NCBI GenBank assembly: GCA_037126765.1
Contig: JBBCBC010000030.1
Coordinates: 6,854,478 to 6,918,477 of the forward strand
DNA length: 64,000 nt
Direction of reading: 5' to 3'
Origin: Stenogyne calaminthoides
Taxonomy: Eukaryota; Streptophyta; Magnoliopsida; Lamiales; Lamiaceae
The notes under the pieces: model-generated
What the model was told of the DNA's origin: nothing
The model's database searches: none
What the model saw: only the letters and a program-made list of their open reading frames with translations
Shown here: positions 34,973 through 46,453 of the stretch, piece by piece
Numbering within the stretch: the first letter of the stretch is position 1
Layout of the letters: each line of letters begins with the position of its first letter
Translations under genes and position numbers: made by a program

Positions 34973-35445
34973 TCAATGCGACAATGACATGGCTGAATAT
35001 TCAACACTAAACAATAATGTTGTTCAACAGAACAGATGAATAACTAATCACTTTGATCAACAGAAGAAACAATTTCCCATTTGTAATCTTATTTGGAAAT
35101 GCCGCAGTCCCTTTTTATTACAATTCTCATCACACTGCAAATTACTTTTAGGCTCCATTTGAATAGGAAATATTTGAAATAAATGAATTTGAAAAATAAT
35201 AAAAAGTGAGAATACATATATTTCAAGAGATAGAGAGAGAAGGGAAGAGAGATGAGGAGATTTCAAATGACACGGTTTTTATGAAGATTTGAAATATCTT
35301 CATTTTAAACTAGACTCAAATCTAAGTATTTGTAAATTAATTTAACTCAAGTGGAGAGAGTAATGATTTGTGTGAAATCCAATGATTTCAAATCCAACTT
35401 TGATTTCTCATAACCAAGATTTTGAGATGGGGTTTTTCTTAAATG
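34973..35445 (+). pseudogene. Receptor 5' relic, paralogous to the start of copy 4
   Basis: 34973-35145 closely follows the 160 bases upstream of copy 4 and its first codons (ATG at 35099, then about 13 signal-peptide codons). The homology breaks near 35140 and resumes at about 35395 (AACTTTGATTTCTCATAACC) for some 45 bases. About 250 unrelated AT-rich bases lie between. No lectin domain remains. Confidence 0.7.
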
Positions 35446-35656
35446 AGAAAATAATTAAGGTTTCAAGTCAAAGATCATTTAAATGAATTTTTGTCTCAAA
35501 ATAAAGCCTATTTTTCCATCATGCGACATTTCAACGGTTAATTATTCAACACGCGCTAAATTCCGATTGAATTCAAAGTCAAAACTATTTATTAAAGCCT
35601 TCGCTTCATTTGTATAATCATTCACTTTGATCAACAGCAAACGATCTGAATTGGAT

Positions 35657-36956
35657 ATGGCAAGGTCCATTTTCACAACAATTCTTAGCATACTCATTCT
35701 CTCCAATATTTCTCTGAAATTATCCTTTGGAATAGATACACTCCTACCATACCAAACAATTTCTTTTGGCCAAACTTTGATTTCTCATAACCAAGATTTT
35801 GAGATGGGGTTTTTCTCCCCTGGCAAGTCCCAAAATCATTTTTTGGGGATATGGTACAAAAACACCCCTGATGTTGTAGTTTGGGTTGCAAATAGAAACA
35901 ATCCCATCTCCCACTACTCAATTGGTGTTACTTTTTCTATTTCTGGAAATGGAACTCTTGTTATAACCAGAAATGGAAGCGTACTCTGGTCTGCAAATTC
36001 ATCGGAGCCCTCATCAAATCCAATTCTACAGCTCCTGGATACTGGGAACCTGATTCTTGTAAACGAGACTATCAAAGAAGGTGGTTACTTATGGCAGAGT
36101 TTCGATTACCCAACTGACACCTGGTTACCAGGAATGAAAGTGGCTGACGACCCTGATGCTGGTGTGGTGAAGTATTTGACATCATGGAGAAATTTGGATG
36201 ATCCTTCTCCTGGAGATTTTGTTTCCAGGATTGAAAACCAGGGGTTGCCTGAGTTGGTGACTAGCAGAGGGAAAACCAAAACATTCCGAAATGGAAAGTG
36301 GAATGGGCTTTACTTCGGTGGGTATCCACGCTTTCCCAATTCAATGTCCAAAGCAGAAATGGTTTTCCGAGGGGAAAGGTTGATATCTATGAAACAAGAT
36401 ATCACCCTCTCCCCTGATAACACAACAATTTTGAAAAGAGGAACAATTGATACATCTGGTATAGTCTACACCGCGATCATGAATGCAAGAAAAGATAAGT
36501 GGAATATTGTTTACTCAGTTCCTGGAGACAAATGCGACGAATATGGTTTATGTGGTCCTAACGGTGTTTGCAGCTTCGACAAGCCAATTCGATGCCAGTG
36601 TTTCAAGGGATTTTCCCCTAAATTCCGAAATGAGTGGGACCTTCAAGATTGGTCCGGTGGGTGCACTAGAATTGCGCCGTTGAATTGCAAGAGTGGAGAT
36701 GGTTTTCAAGAGGTTAGAGGGGTAAAGTACCCCGATATGTTGACATTTTGGTTAAACATGAGCATGAGCCTTGACGAATGCAAAACAGAGTGCCTAAAAA
36801 ACTGCAGTTGCACTGCATATGCAAATCCATACATAATCGATGGAGGCATCGGCTGCGTGATGTGGTTTGGGGATCTCATTGATACCAGACACCTTCCTGG
36901 GTCAGATAGTAAGCAGAACGTCTATATTCGTGTACCAGTTTCAGAACAAGTTGATG
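35657..36956 (+). CDS. S-domain receptor-like kinase copy 3, exon 1 (ectodomain)
   Basis: First exon of the third receptor gene, 433 codons plus one base, ending at the donor GATG|GTAAGA. The start ATG follows GAATTGGAT and aligns with the starts of the other copies. Residues 1-23 form a signal peptide. The bulb-type lectin domain follows with the GFFSPG and WVANRNNPIS motifs, then the S-locus glycoprotein region (GKWNGLYFGGYPR), an EGF-like Cys cluster (CDEYGLCGPNGVC) and the PAN motif (ECLKNCSCTAYANPY). The whole exon is open. Its remaining exons lie at 47877-49483, beyond a retrotransposon. Joined in phase they give an uninterrupted receptor kinase of about 817 residues. Reading on into intron 1 stops after four codons, giving a soluble ectodomain instead. 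Confidence 0.9.
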
Positions 36957-37082
36957 GTAAGAACTGCACATAATCTCATTACTTTTATAATAAGAAATTA
37001 ATTTTTTGTAGTCCTGTAACTATGCATCGTTTTGAAATTGGTCACGACTATTTTTTATTTTGATTCTGTAAGTTTTCAAATT
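36860..37082 (+). repeat. Left copy of a 223-bp direct repeat flanking the gypsy element
   Basis: The last 97 bases of exon 1 plus the first 126 bases of intron 1 (from ATGTGGTTTGGGGATC to TTTTCAAATT) reappear directly after the right LTR at 47067-47290 with only a handful of differences. A retroviral-type integrase leaves about 5 bp, so this is not a normal target duplication. Confidence 0.9.
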
Positions 37083-37084
37083 GG

Positions 37085-37694
37085 TGTCCGGTTTATAACT
37101 TCCGGCCAACAAATAACAATTAAATGGAGATGGAAATGAAAATGGATGATCAACGTAACGAAATATCACTTAAGTTTGATTACCAAGTTCGTCTTTTAAT
37201 TAGGACTACGTCTGGGGGCGCCCAAGCCAGGAATATTTTATTACTCTTTATCTATCTAATAATCTAAGATTGCTCTCCCTTTACAATGAATAGCATATGA
37301 AATATATATAGACAAAGAATTAGGTTAGAGATCTACGTGGACTTCTTCCATGGGCATGCTAGGCTTCCCGCCGCCAAGGTTAGGGTTTCCCGGTTTAGTC
37401 TGTGATTCTCGCTCCCGGATACGCATACCATATTTATACTCCGCAATAGCCGCACCGCTAACTGACCATATATCTTCCATATTTATCCCTTAGCCGACTT
37501 CGGGCCGAAGTCGCCTCCAACCTGTGCGATCTTCCAAGTCGCCATACGATCTTCACACTAATCCAAGTCGCCTCGCGACTTGCGTAATCTTTTAAGTCGC
37601 CTCGCGGCCTACACAACCCGATTGAAATTGTCCCTAATGACAAATATACGGTGAAGAGTCGCCGCATCTGGTCGGATTATTTCATGTTACAACA
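37085..37694 (-). repeat. Left LTR (3' LTR of the gypsy element)
   Basis: 610 bp from TGTCCGG to TTACAACA on the + strand. It aligns along its length with 46454-47066. On the - strand a TATA-like GTATAAATATGG lies near 37430-37440. The inner side is followed by a purine-rich tract. Confidence 0.9.
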
Positions 37695-37707
37695 ATTGCC
37701 CCTCAAG
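37695..37707 (-). other. Polypurine tract
   Basis: On the - strand CTTGAGGGGCAAT directly precedes the 3' LTR. This is the expected plus-strand primer of reverse transcription. Confidence 0.7.
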
Positions 37708-38018
37708 TCGAGGTCGCAAGCTCGCATTGGGGCCTTGACTTGACCCGTTGTTTTATTGACCTGCGGTAAGTCGACCTTGGGAAGTGTTTCCGAAGTGAAT
37801 CGTCATCCTTGGGGAGGCGATCCATCGCCTCGATTCCTTGAATCGACGCGAGATGTGACGGCTTTGTCATGATGGCTTGGCAGATAGGTGGTGTCATGTG
37901 CCGCGAACCCGTCCAATCGGCAGCTGCGGTGTCGGTTACGCGCGACCCGCACGACTTTGTTTCTTTCGGGGGACCTTGAATTTATTCATATTGCACTTTC
38001 GACCCCCTCCTCTTTCTC

Positions 38019-38026
38019 TATAAAAG
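38019..38026 (+). promoter_or_regulatory. TATA box of the antisense gene
   Basis: TATAAAAG in a pyrimidine-rich context lies about 145 bases before the ATG at 38169 and is oriented opposite to the element's own transcription. Its position fits a core promoter for the antisense gene. Confidence 0.5.
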
Positions 38027-38168
38027 GGGCGAGGGTTTTAGGCTTAAACCTTTTCATCTCCAACCTCCGCGCATCCAAGCAATTCTTCGAATCTAGGGCT
38101 TGAATTTTCGACGAACTTCCGATCGAGACTGAATCAAGTAACCTATTCACACTTTCTCAAACCTCCTC

Positions 38169-40312
38169 ATGGCTTCCAGTTCTCCGTCCACTCCCACGGC
38201 TTCCCACCTTCTGATCTCGTCGTCTTCGGATGACGATGACGTGGCAATAGCCTAACTCCGTCGCCGCCATGGCTCTAGCTCCGCCGCTACCAATGTGGGG
38301 GGACCCTCGACCGCTGATGCCCCGATTGATAACAGGGATGGTGGGGGAAACGACGAAGGCGATGATGAGCAATTTTTGGCCAAGTTGGAGGAAATCACGC
38401 ATCTCCCTCCGTTGAATATCAGTCCTTCTCGTTCCTTTGCACCGGGGATGGGTACATCCACAGGCCCTTCCAACCCGGCTCGTAACTATGGGGCTTATGA
38501 GCGGATCTTCGACTATCAGGCGTATGAGGCCCGAGCTCCCTACAAGCGACCAGAGCGAAGCTACAGAAAGTCGGTCATGTCGGATTTTGAAGCATCTGAC
38601 CAGAAATACAAGTCGACCTTGACTGATCGGTACGTGCGTTCTCTTCGTCGATTGTACAAAGTGCCCCAGGACGTACACTTCTATGGGCCGACGCCCGATG
38701 AGAGTGCCGACTAGCCGCCGCCTGGCATGATTGCCATCAATGAGCATACTATGAAGATAGGGATTCGCTTCCCATTACACCCTGTCGTTTCCCATCTCCT
38801 CGCGGCCTAGAATCAGAGCCTTACGCAAGTCATCCCGAACGGATGGAACTACATCCTCGCTACTATGACCGTTCTGGGGCAGGCCGGGCTAAATTGGTTG
38901 CCGACTCCCGGTGAGATCGCATATGTGATGACGCCAGTTGCCCAAGCCGGTGGCTACAATGTCGTGTGACTTCGGAAAGGCTGGGAGCTGGTGAGTGGGA
39001 TCCCCAATAAGGTCGCCGACTGCCATCGCAAATGGTGGTTCGTTGGGGGGGCGTGGGAGTCCGTGGATCCTTGGAGCACCCTACCCATATGTGTCCCGAC
39101 AGATTATGCCCATCGAGTTGAACATGGTGAGTTTTAAATTTTCCGACTTTGAGGTTGTACTGATCTAATTCCCTTTTTATCCTACAGTGTTTATGCCTGC
39201 TACTGCAACTTCTATTGGGACTTCTTGGAAGCTTTCAACCTAGTTCGTGACACTCCTCCGAGCTATCGGGACGTGAATCCATAGAACACCGAGCTTGACC
39301 GACTCAAAGCCGGCTTGTATACTTATCCGCGTCACCTTAAAATCCCCTGTAAGTCCTCTTGTTGACGACTTTACTTCTTTACAATGATTCGCGTGACTAG
39401 ATTTTTTCCTTGTATGTAGTTCCCGACATCCCGATTTACCGACGCCAACCATCCGCATCTGTGATGGCTACTCGCAAGAAGTCGGTGCTCGGGCAGATTC
39501 GACATGTACCGACTTCCGTCGCTCCTCCTCCAAGTTCGACCCATTCTGGTCCTTCCGCCGTTGACAAGGTAAAAAGGAAGACCATGGGGCCAACTTTGCC
39601 AAAATCCGAGCCTGCTCGGAAGAAAGTGAGAGAGGAGATCGGAACGTACCAGTAGGAGATCAATCGGGGACTCGGAAGGTCGCCCCTTCACCTGGCCTTG
39701 CAGCTAATTTCTACTCCCGAAAGAGGTCGCCACCCAGAGGATGACTCCTGGTTGGGTTGGGACGTGGACCGGGTGAATAGGTAAGTCCAATCCCGTATGT
39801 TCTTGCTTTTCTTTATATTTATCAACCGCTGACGACTTGTATCCTTTCGCAGCTCGGAGATCACGTCGGACAAATTCTCTACAGAAGTGCTGAGCTTCCT
39901 GAGGTCGCCCCAGCTCGTCCCGGCCGGGGTCCCTGAAGGCTGGACCACTTATCCCTCTAGGGGCCTACAAAATTTGCCTAGGGGGTGGACCAGTCACGCT
40001 GCAAATCTCTCTAGCGACCTCAGCGGGCTTGTCAACAGGCTCTCCGACTACGTTCGCGACAACCATCCTGCCCCCAGTGTCCTGCTGGAGATCAAAGATC
40101 TAGAAGACATGGGCGTCGACCTTACTTTCTTCACCAACCCGAGCCGGATTGTGTGCCCCATTCCTAACACCGATGAGGCTCGGGTGGGCTCTGCTGAACC
40201 GATCCCTGAGACTCCATTTGGGATGATCCGACTTTCTTCGGAGGTCGCCAGAGGAGAGACTGCAGGAGGGGAGGCAGCTGACGCCCTAAGTGCTAACCCG
40301 GCCGAGATCTGA
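38169..40312 (+). pseudogene. Antisense four-exon gene of the Tat element (aORF), decayed
   Basis: Between integrase and the 3' LTR lies a gene on the strand opposite to gag-pol. Exon 1 is 38169-39126 (MASSSPSTPTAS start, acidic serine-rich N-terminus), then 39188-39348, 39420-39780 and 39853-40312. The introns are 61, 71 and 72 bases with good GT-AG borders (GTGAGT, GTAAGT, GTAAGT donors; CTACAG, TGTAG, CGCAG acceptors). Phases agree for exons 2-3-4. Exon 1 to exon 2 is off by one, with a G7 run as a likely indel site. Six in-frame stops occur (38253, 38712, 38808, 38967, 39282, 39653), all explicable as C-to-T changes in CAA, CAG or CGA codons. Function is unknown. Antisense extra ORFs are known in Tat relatives such as maize Grande. 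The codons are GC-richer than flanking host DNA. Confidence 0.65.
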
Positions 40313-40701
40313 TGAAGTCTTTCTTGTTTTGCTTGTAAATTCCCCCCCTTTTTTTGATCTTTATGTACCGGCCTTCGGGCCTCAATCTATCAATGTAAGT
40401 TTTTTCTTTTTCCTCCCTTTATTGTGCCGACTTGATTTCCTTATGCGACCTTGAGTTTGCTTTAATCCTCTTCGTTTTATTGTTTACGTGACTTGATGTC
40501 GGATATTGCTTTAGTCATCTTACAAAATTGGGGGTAATCACACCTCGCTGGGTTGTGATTTTGCCTCCGGTGTGTCGAAAGTCGCACCTCGGGTGATTCA
40601 TATACTTTTACGCGTGATCCCCTCGGTTTTGACACAGGAATTTTGAAAAGAAAAACAAACATTGTTATTAATTGGTACACTTTGTTTACATTGATGTGAA
40701 T

Positions 40702-42009
40702 CTACTGATAATATCTCCTCAGGTGAGTCGCATTCCATAGGTATTGAATCTTGGTACCTTCTGGTCTCTCGAGCTCATATGCTCCATTTGGTAGGACCTT
40801 CGAGACTTTGAAAGGCCCCTCCCAATTCGGACCGAGGGCACCCTTCGATTCCCCAAATATTGTTTTCAGCACCAAGTCTCCTTCCTTGAACTGTCGAAGT
40901 CGTACTTTAGAATTGTAGTATCTCTCCGACATTTGCTTGTATCTTGCATTTCTCATGTTGGCTTCTAAACGCTTCTCTTCGAGTAGGTCTAGATTTCTGG
41001 CCAAGGCCTCGTCGTTGTGGTCGAAGATGATTTGGCTTGTGCGGAGATTGGGAAAATCAACTTTTGTGGGTACGACTGCCTCGATTCCGAAAGCCAGTGA
41101 GTAAGGAGTTTCTCCTGTTGAGTTTCTGCAAGTCGTCCTATACGCCCATAACACATCCGGGAGCTCGCTCGCCCATTTTCCTTTCCCTCTCTCAATCTTG
41201 GCCTCGAGTGTGTGCTTGATGATTTTGTTCACGGCTTCGACCTGACAGTTCGATTGGGGATGGTATGGAGTTGAGAAGAGCTTCGTGATCTTCCTTTTTT
41301 TTTTAAAAGCGTCTATTTTGAGGCCGTCAAACTGTTTTCCATTGTCAGATATGATCGCCTGAGGTAATCCGAATCTGCAGATGATGTTCCGCCATATGAA
41401 TTTGATGACGTGATCTTGACCTATAGTTGTCAGTGCCTCAGCCTCGGCCAATTTCGTGAAGTAATCAACCGCTACCAGGGCGTATTTGACCGAGCCTGGA
41501 GCTGTTGGGAGTGGCCCAATGATGTTTATCCCCCACTTTGCGAATGGCCAAGGACTGAGGATGCTTGTAAGTTCCTCTGGGGCAGCTTTGATGGAAGGGG
41601 CATAGATTTGGCATCTATGGCACTTGCGGGCGAAGATGATGGCATCGGTCCTTAGAGTTGGCCAAAAATATCCCTGCCTTGTGGTCTTGTGGGCCAGCGA
41701 CTCTCCCCTGGCGTGGTTTCTGCATACCCCTTCGTGTATTTCGCATAGGACAACTTGCCCTTACTCTGGTGTGATACATCGAAGTAGGGGTGTGCTGGAG
41801 CCTCGTTTGTATAAATTGTCATTGATCATTGTGTACCGCGCGGCTCGCAGTTGTAGCTGCCGGGCTTGAACCCGATTAGTTAGCAGGAGACCACTTGTCA
41901 AGTATTTAATGATGGGTGTCATCCAGCTCGATGTCGGGGTTTCTAAGGTCGCGACTCTCGCGTGTGCGGTGGATGGGTAGGAAAGTGTCGTGATGGTGGC
42001 ATCCTTCAT
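40702..42009 (-). pseudogene. Gypsy integrase
   Basis: Catalyses insertion of the cDNA. One frame runs from 42009 to the stop at 40702, broken by a TAA at 41761-41763. Before the DDE core is an HHCC zinc region (EIHEGVCRNH, then KCHRC). The core shows AVDYFTKLAEAEAL (D), IISDNGKQF (D) and HPQSNCQVEAVNK (E). The C-terminal part (LGPNWEGPFKV, NATHLRRYY) is the gypsy integrase tail. The 249 codons after the last upstream stop (from 41451) are open. Upstream RNase H is in another frame, so the polyprotein is broken. Confidence 0.85.
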
Positions 42010-42049
42010 TTCTTGTGATATTTCGGAAGTCGCTAGCCGCGTTAAGGCG

Positions 42050-42560
42050 TCAGCTCACGAATTCTATTTTCTCGGGATTAGTTTGACATGGATCTGTTCG
42101 AATTTTTGACACAATATCTTTACGATATCTTGGTAAGCTGCCATCCTGTGCCTCGTATTCCCCCAAAACTTGGCAAGCTACGAGCTGGGAGTCTGTGTGA
42201 ACCTGCAGTCTTTTGACACCCATGGCAGTCGACATCTCTAGGCCGCTGATGAGTGCCTCATATTCGGCCTCATTGTTTATCGCGGGAAAGTCGAAGGTAA
42301 TGGAATTTTGGAAATAGATGCCCTCCGAACTTATCAGAACCAGGGCTGCCCCCAACTTGTGGGAGGTCGATGACCCGTCCACAAATAACTCCCACGGCGG
42401 GCTGTTTGAGCACCCGACCTCTGAAGGGAAAGTAAGCTCGACGGTGAAATTGGCTAGCGCCTGAGCTTTGATGGCAGGCCGGGGTGCGTATGTTACTCCA
42501 TACTGTCCGACCTCGATGGCCCATTTGACCCATTATATCATGTCGGTGAAGGACATTCCT
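42050..42560 (-). pseudogene. Gypsy RNase H
   Basis: An RNase H domain (DGSSTSHKLGAALVLIS, then NNEAEYEALISGL and VHTDSQLVACQV) holds the D-E-D acidic residues expected for hydrolysis of the RNA strand. Its frame differs from both the reverse transcriptase upstream and the integrase downstream, showing a frameshift near 42565 and another near 42050. Confidence 0.8.
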
Positions 42561-42564
42561 TAGG

Positions 42565-43937
42565 GGTGTGGAGGTGAGGACTTCGACCTGGTGATCGAAA
42601 AAGTACGGCCTTAGTTTTCTCACACTCATGACCAGCGTGTTTGCCAATTTCTCTAGCACTGGATATCGCTGCTCGGTTTCGTTCAGCGTTTGACTGACAA
42701 AGTAGATCGGAAATTCATTCCTGTCTTCCACTCGGACGAGTACCGCGCTCAAAGTTGTTTCCGAGGTCGTGAGGTATAGGAAGAGTTTCTCCCCTGGAAC
42801 TGGTTTCGATAGGATGCTCACATCTGCCAGGTAGGCTTTAATTTTATCAAGAGCCTCCTGGCTTTCGGGTGTCCATTCGAACTTTGTTTTCTTTCGAATC
42901 GTGTCGAACAGTGGCTTGCACTTATCCCCCATTCGGGAGATGAACCTGTTCAAAGCGGCCAGACAACTTGTGAGTTTCTGCACCTCTTTCACGTTTCGAG
43001 GTGCTCCCATGTCTAATATGGCCTTGACTTTTGTGGGGTTAGCCTCTATTCCTCGCTTGCTGACCAAGTGTCCCAAGAATTTCCCAGATTCAACCCCGAA
43101 ATTACATTTCTTGGGGTTGAGCCGCATGTTGAATTTTCTCAAGACGTCAAAAGTTTGTGCCAAATGCGTAAGATGGTCTTCTGCCTTCAGGCTCTTGACG
43201 ACTATATCATCTACGTAAACTTCTACCAATTTACCGATGAGATCGGCAAACATTTGGTTGACCAGTCTTTCATACGTTGTCCCTGCGTTCTTTAAACCGA
43301 AAGACATTCTTTTCCAACAATAGATATTCTTTTCCGTCAGGAATGAGGTATGTTGCCGGTCTGGCTCGTGCATAGCTATCTGATGATAACCTGCAAAGGC
43401 GTCCATGAACAACATCATCTCGTGACCCACTGTGTTGTCTATCAAGTGGTCGATGTAGGGCATGGTGAAGAAATCCTTTGGACATGCACTGTTGAGGTCG
43501 GTGAAGTCGATGCATAGTCGCCAAGTTCTGTTCGACTTCTTCACCAATACGGCGTTAACCACCCATTGGGGTTGATCGGCCTGTGTGATCAGGTCATTGT
43601 CTAATAACTTCTTCACTTCTTCCGCTAAAACTGCATACTTCTCTGGGCCGAATTTTCGCCTCTTCTGGGCTATCGGCTTCCGAGTTGGATCAACGTGTAG
43701 TCTATGACATGCAACTTTTGGGTCGATCCCCACCATGTCTTTGTGCGACCACGTGAAGACGTCTAAGTTCTTTTTGAGAAAGTCGATGACTTCCCTCTTC
43801 AGGTCGTCTGGTATCTTGGAACCTATGATTACTTCCAAATCCGGTCGAGCTGGGTCTATCTTTACTTTCTCGAGATCTTCCCCCGGGATGGCCCTTGAGG
43901 CATCTTGTCGGGGGTCGTCGATCTCTACCTCGAGCAA
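42565..43937 (-). pseudogene. Gypsy reverse transcriptase
   Basis: RNA-dependent DNA polymerase domain of the element. The frame from 43937 shows, in order, SKIPDDLKREVIDFLKKN, KKSNRTWRLCIDFTDLNSAC, FMDAFAGYHQIAM, FGLKNAGTTYERLVN, the catalytic YVDDIVVKS and the thumb/connection region. The domain itself is open to about 42570, after which the frame goes out of phase. The catalytic aspartates are present, but without an intact gag or protease it is not autonomous. Confidence 0.85.
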
Positions 43938-44736
43938 AACTCTTCCGGTTCGGGTCCCATTCTTGGGTCGAGGTCGTTGTGACTTCTTTTCTTACTCACT
44001 TTTTTGTTATTCAATTCTTCACATTGTTTCTCACTAACCATTACAAGTATTTGTTTGCTAGATATCGATGCGGAATTGAAAAGAGACGAAGAATAAATCA
44101 AACAACCTCTTGCATCAACTTGGTCACCTTTAACGGTGCCGACCAGTCCACTCTTGGTGGGGAACTTCACACAAAAATAAAAATTTGAGGACGCAGCCTC
44201 GAATTCATGCTCAAACGACCTCCCAAGAAAGCCGTTATAGGAACTTGGAAGGTCGACAACTAGAAAATCTAATAGCCTAGTTGCCCTAACCTCACTATTC
44301 AAAGTAGAGACTAACTCGACGGCCAGCCGTATCATCCATGATGGCTTCACTGTTGCATCCCTGAAGCCTTTCATAACGTGGTCGCATGGGGTGATGTAGG
44401 CATCATAGTCCCCGAGTTGATCCAGAGTTTTCTTGAAGAGAATATTGTAGAAGGCTTTACTAGCAGCCGACACACAGTAGTTCCCATGATGTTTGCTTTG
44501 ATCACAAGGGGATCGACATTCGGGTAGACTATTCTAGCTTTATCCTTCTCGCCGAACTCGATCGTGCTGGTTTCTTCCCCCACTGTAAAGACTGGCAGCA
44601 CCATTTTCTTGGCATTCTCTATTTCCCTTATCTTGGCCTTCATCTTTCGTTTGGACGAGGAAGTCGAAGAGAGTCCTCCAACTGTCCCAAGTGGGGAGAG
44701 GGTATGTATGACGTGACCTCCCGCGTTCTCGGGCAT
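43925..44736 (-). pseudogene. Gypsy aspartic protease region
   Basis: Two overlapping frames hold the protease. The N-terminal part (DPLVIKANIMGTTVCRLLV) runs out of frame near the position where the active DxG loop is expected, and no clean D-S/T-G is visible. The other frame carries the C-terminal half (FLVVDLPSSYNGFLGRSF, FPTKSGLVGTVKGDQ). The protease is therefore inactive as encoded. Confidence 0.7.
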
Positions 44737-44856
44737 GGGTGGGATAGGTCGTTCCCCCTACCCTACCTGTCGTGGATGATCTGCCTGTTGGCAACCTCTT
44801 TGAGTGCGATCATGGTCCCTCTGAGGTCGCTTGACAAACTTGTCCAACAAACCATC

Positions 44857-46216
44857 TTAGTATAACCTCCAGAGTTGGGGGAGTAGATCCTTGCATTCGC
44901 TTGTGTAGTGGTCTACCTGTTCGTGAAAATGGCAGAACTTGTTGGGATTTAGCTTGCCTTTGTTCTTGATGGGGCGAGGCAGGAGGAGTAATTCTCGCTC
45001 TATGATCTGATGGTAAACATGTCCAGGAGTCATGCCCAATGCTTCCATCAGCTTGACTGGGATGTTCTCTTCGAAGGGCTTGAAGCTGTCGGGTGCCTTG
45101 TAGTGCCCCTGACTTTCTTGGAGCTTTTCTTTGGATCTGCGACTTCCTTATTGTCGGAGAGTCGAGATTCCAGCAACTCCAATGTGCAAATCAAGTAGCT
45201 AGCTCGCCTCCGGAAGTCGGCATAGCTAGTCGGATATTCGGCGGTCATGCACCGCCAAAGCTTGGTTCCCTTCCTGAGGCCAGAGACGGCCCCAAGCAAT
45301 TTCGCCTCATCCCCTATGGGGTCTCCTTCGAGTATGAATTTGTCGATCCTTTCAATGTAAGACCGATTTGACTCTGTATCACCTTGTATTCATTAGGCGC
45401 TGCCTGGTCGCAAGTCGGGGTGCCAAAGTCGTGAAGTGGGTCAAGAACAGCCTGGCGAGCTGTTCAAAAGTGTCCACCGAGAATGGTGGTAGTGAGGTAA
45501 ACAACTGATGAGCTTGGTCGCTCAGAGTCAAAGAGAAAAGCCGACACTTAGTTGCATCGGATGCGCCCATAGAGGCCATGTAGGAATTATACTTCACCAC
45601 GTGGACTCTTGTGTCTGTGTTTCCACTATAGCTATCTAAGGTCGCTATACTGATCTTCCTCTGGATAGGCGCCAGAGTAACAATGGCCCCGAGTGGAGAA
45701 TCCGGAATGGTGAGGTTATGGTCTGTTCCCGCCGGCCCATTTTGATTTTCCACTCGTTCGAGAAGTCGTTGGACCGTCCGGGTCAGTGCCACGACCTAAG
45801 CGTCACGATGATCCCCAGTCGGAAAAACCACTTGAGGATTGCCGTGGTGGACATCTGAACCCATCGGCAATTCGTCGTGGTGCAGGTTCAGAGCCAGCGC
45901 GAGGTCACGTTCCACCTAATCAGCATATCGAGGTTGAGACTGGGCCTCATCCTCGACGACCATCGAGACTTTTTGAACCCCTAGATCCCCAAGCCGGTTG
46001 AACACATTGTCCGACCCCGCAGGTCTCTCCAGGAGTCGACGATTTTGGACGAATAGCGTGCTTCGCTGGGTCGTAGGCCAATTGGCCCATTGAACGTCCC
46101 TTTCTGGCTAGGCCGCCCCTATTCTTTGAAGGTTCGACATCCTGGGCAATCTTTTTGTTCGGGGGTTGTTCTTCTTCGCCGTCGAAGGCGAGGCGTTTCT
46201 TGTTGAGGACGGCCAT
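44857..46216 (-). pseudogene. Gypsy gag (capsid and zinc knuckle)
   Basis: The gag polyprotein is split over at least four frames: a basic N-terminus (46216-45947), the retrotransposon gag core (45792-45379, SDQAHQLFTSLPPFSVDTFE), a following segment (45299-45048) and a terminal piece with the CHFHEQVDHYTSEC zinc knuckle (45048-44857). Capsid and nucleic-acid binding functions cannot be produced as one protein because of frameshifts between the pieces. Confidence 0.75.
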
Positions 46217-46430
46217 TACGGCCTTCGCGTCTTCTGGTGTTTGGACCAGATTCCACTAGTCAGGAGTGATCAACGGAGCCACGGGGCGAGTGCGCTGCGA
46301 GCTCAGAGAGGCTTTATCACCATCACGGGCATCCGCTTCATGTCCGGTAAGGTTACCTTGGTTGATCGCCATTGCTTGATCGGAAAGGTGGGTCTTCTCA
46401 GGAATTGGTGTAATTCTTCAAGAAAATCTT

Positions 46431-46453
46431 CCCACAGACGGCGTCAATTGTGG
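46431..46453 (-). other. Primer binding site region
   Basis: On the - strand the bases after the 5' LTR read CCACAATTGACGCCGTCTG. This resembles the (T)GGCGCCGT-type tRNA-complementary site of Tat elements, offset by a few bases and with one G-to-A change. Confidence 0.45.

Noticed and set aside
35147..35394. A defined MITE inside the 35-kb receptor relic
   Set aside because: Ends are only loosely complementary and no target duplication could be found. The replaced segment also differs in length from what was lost.
41037..43524. + strand and alternative - strand frames across gypsy pol
   Set aside because: They mirror the pol reading frame and have no domain of their own.
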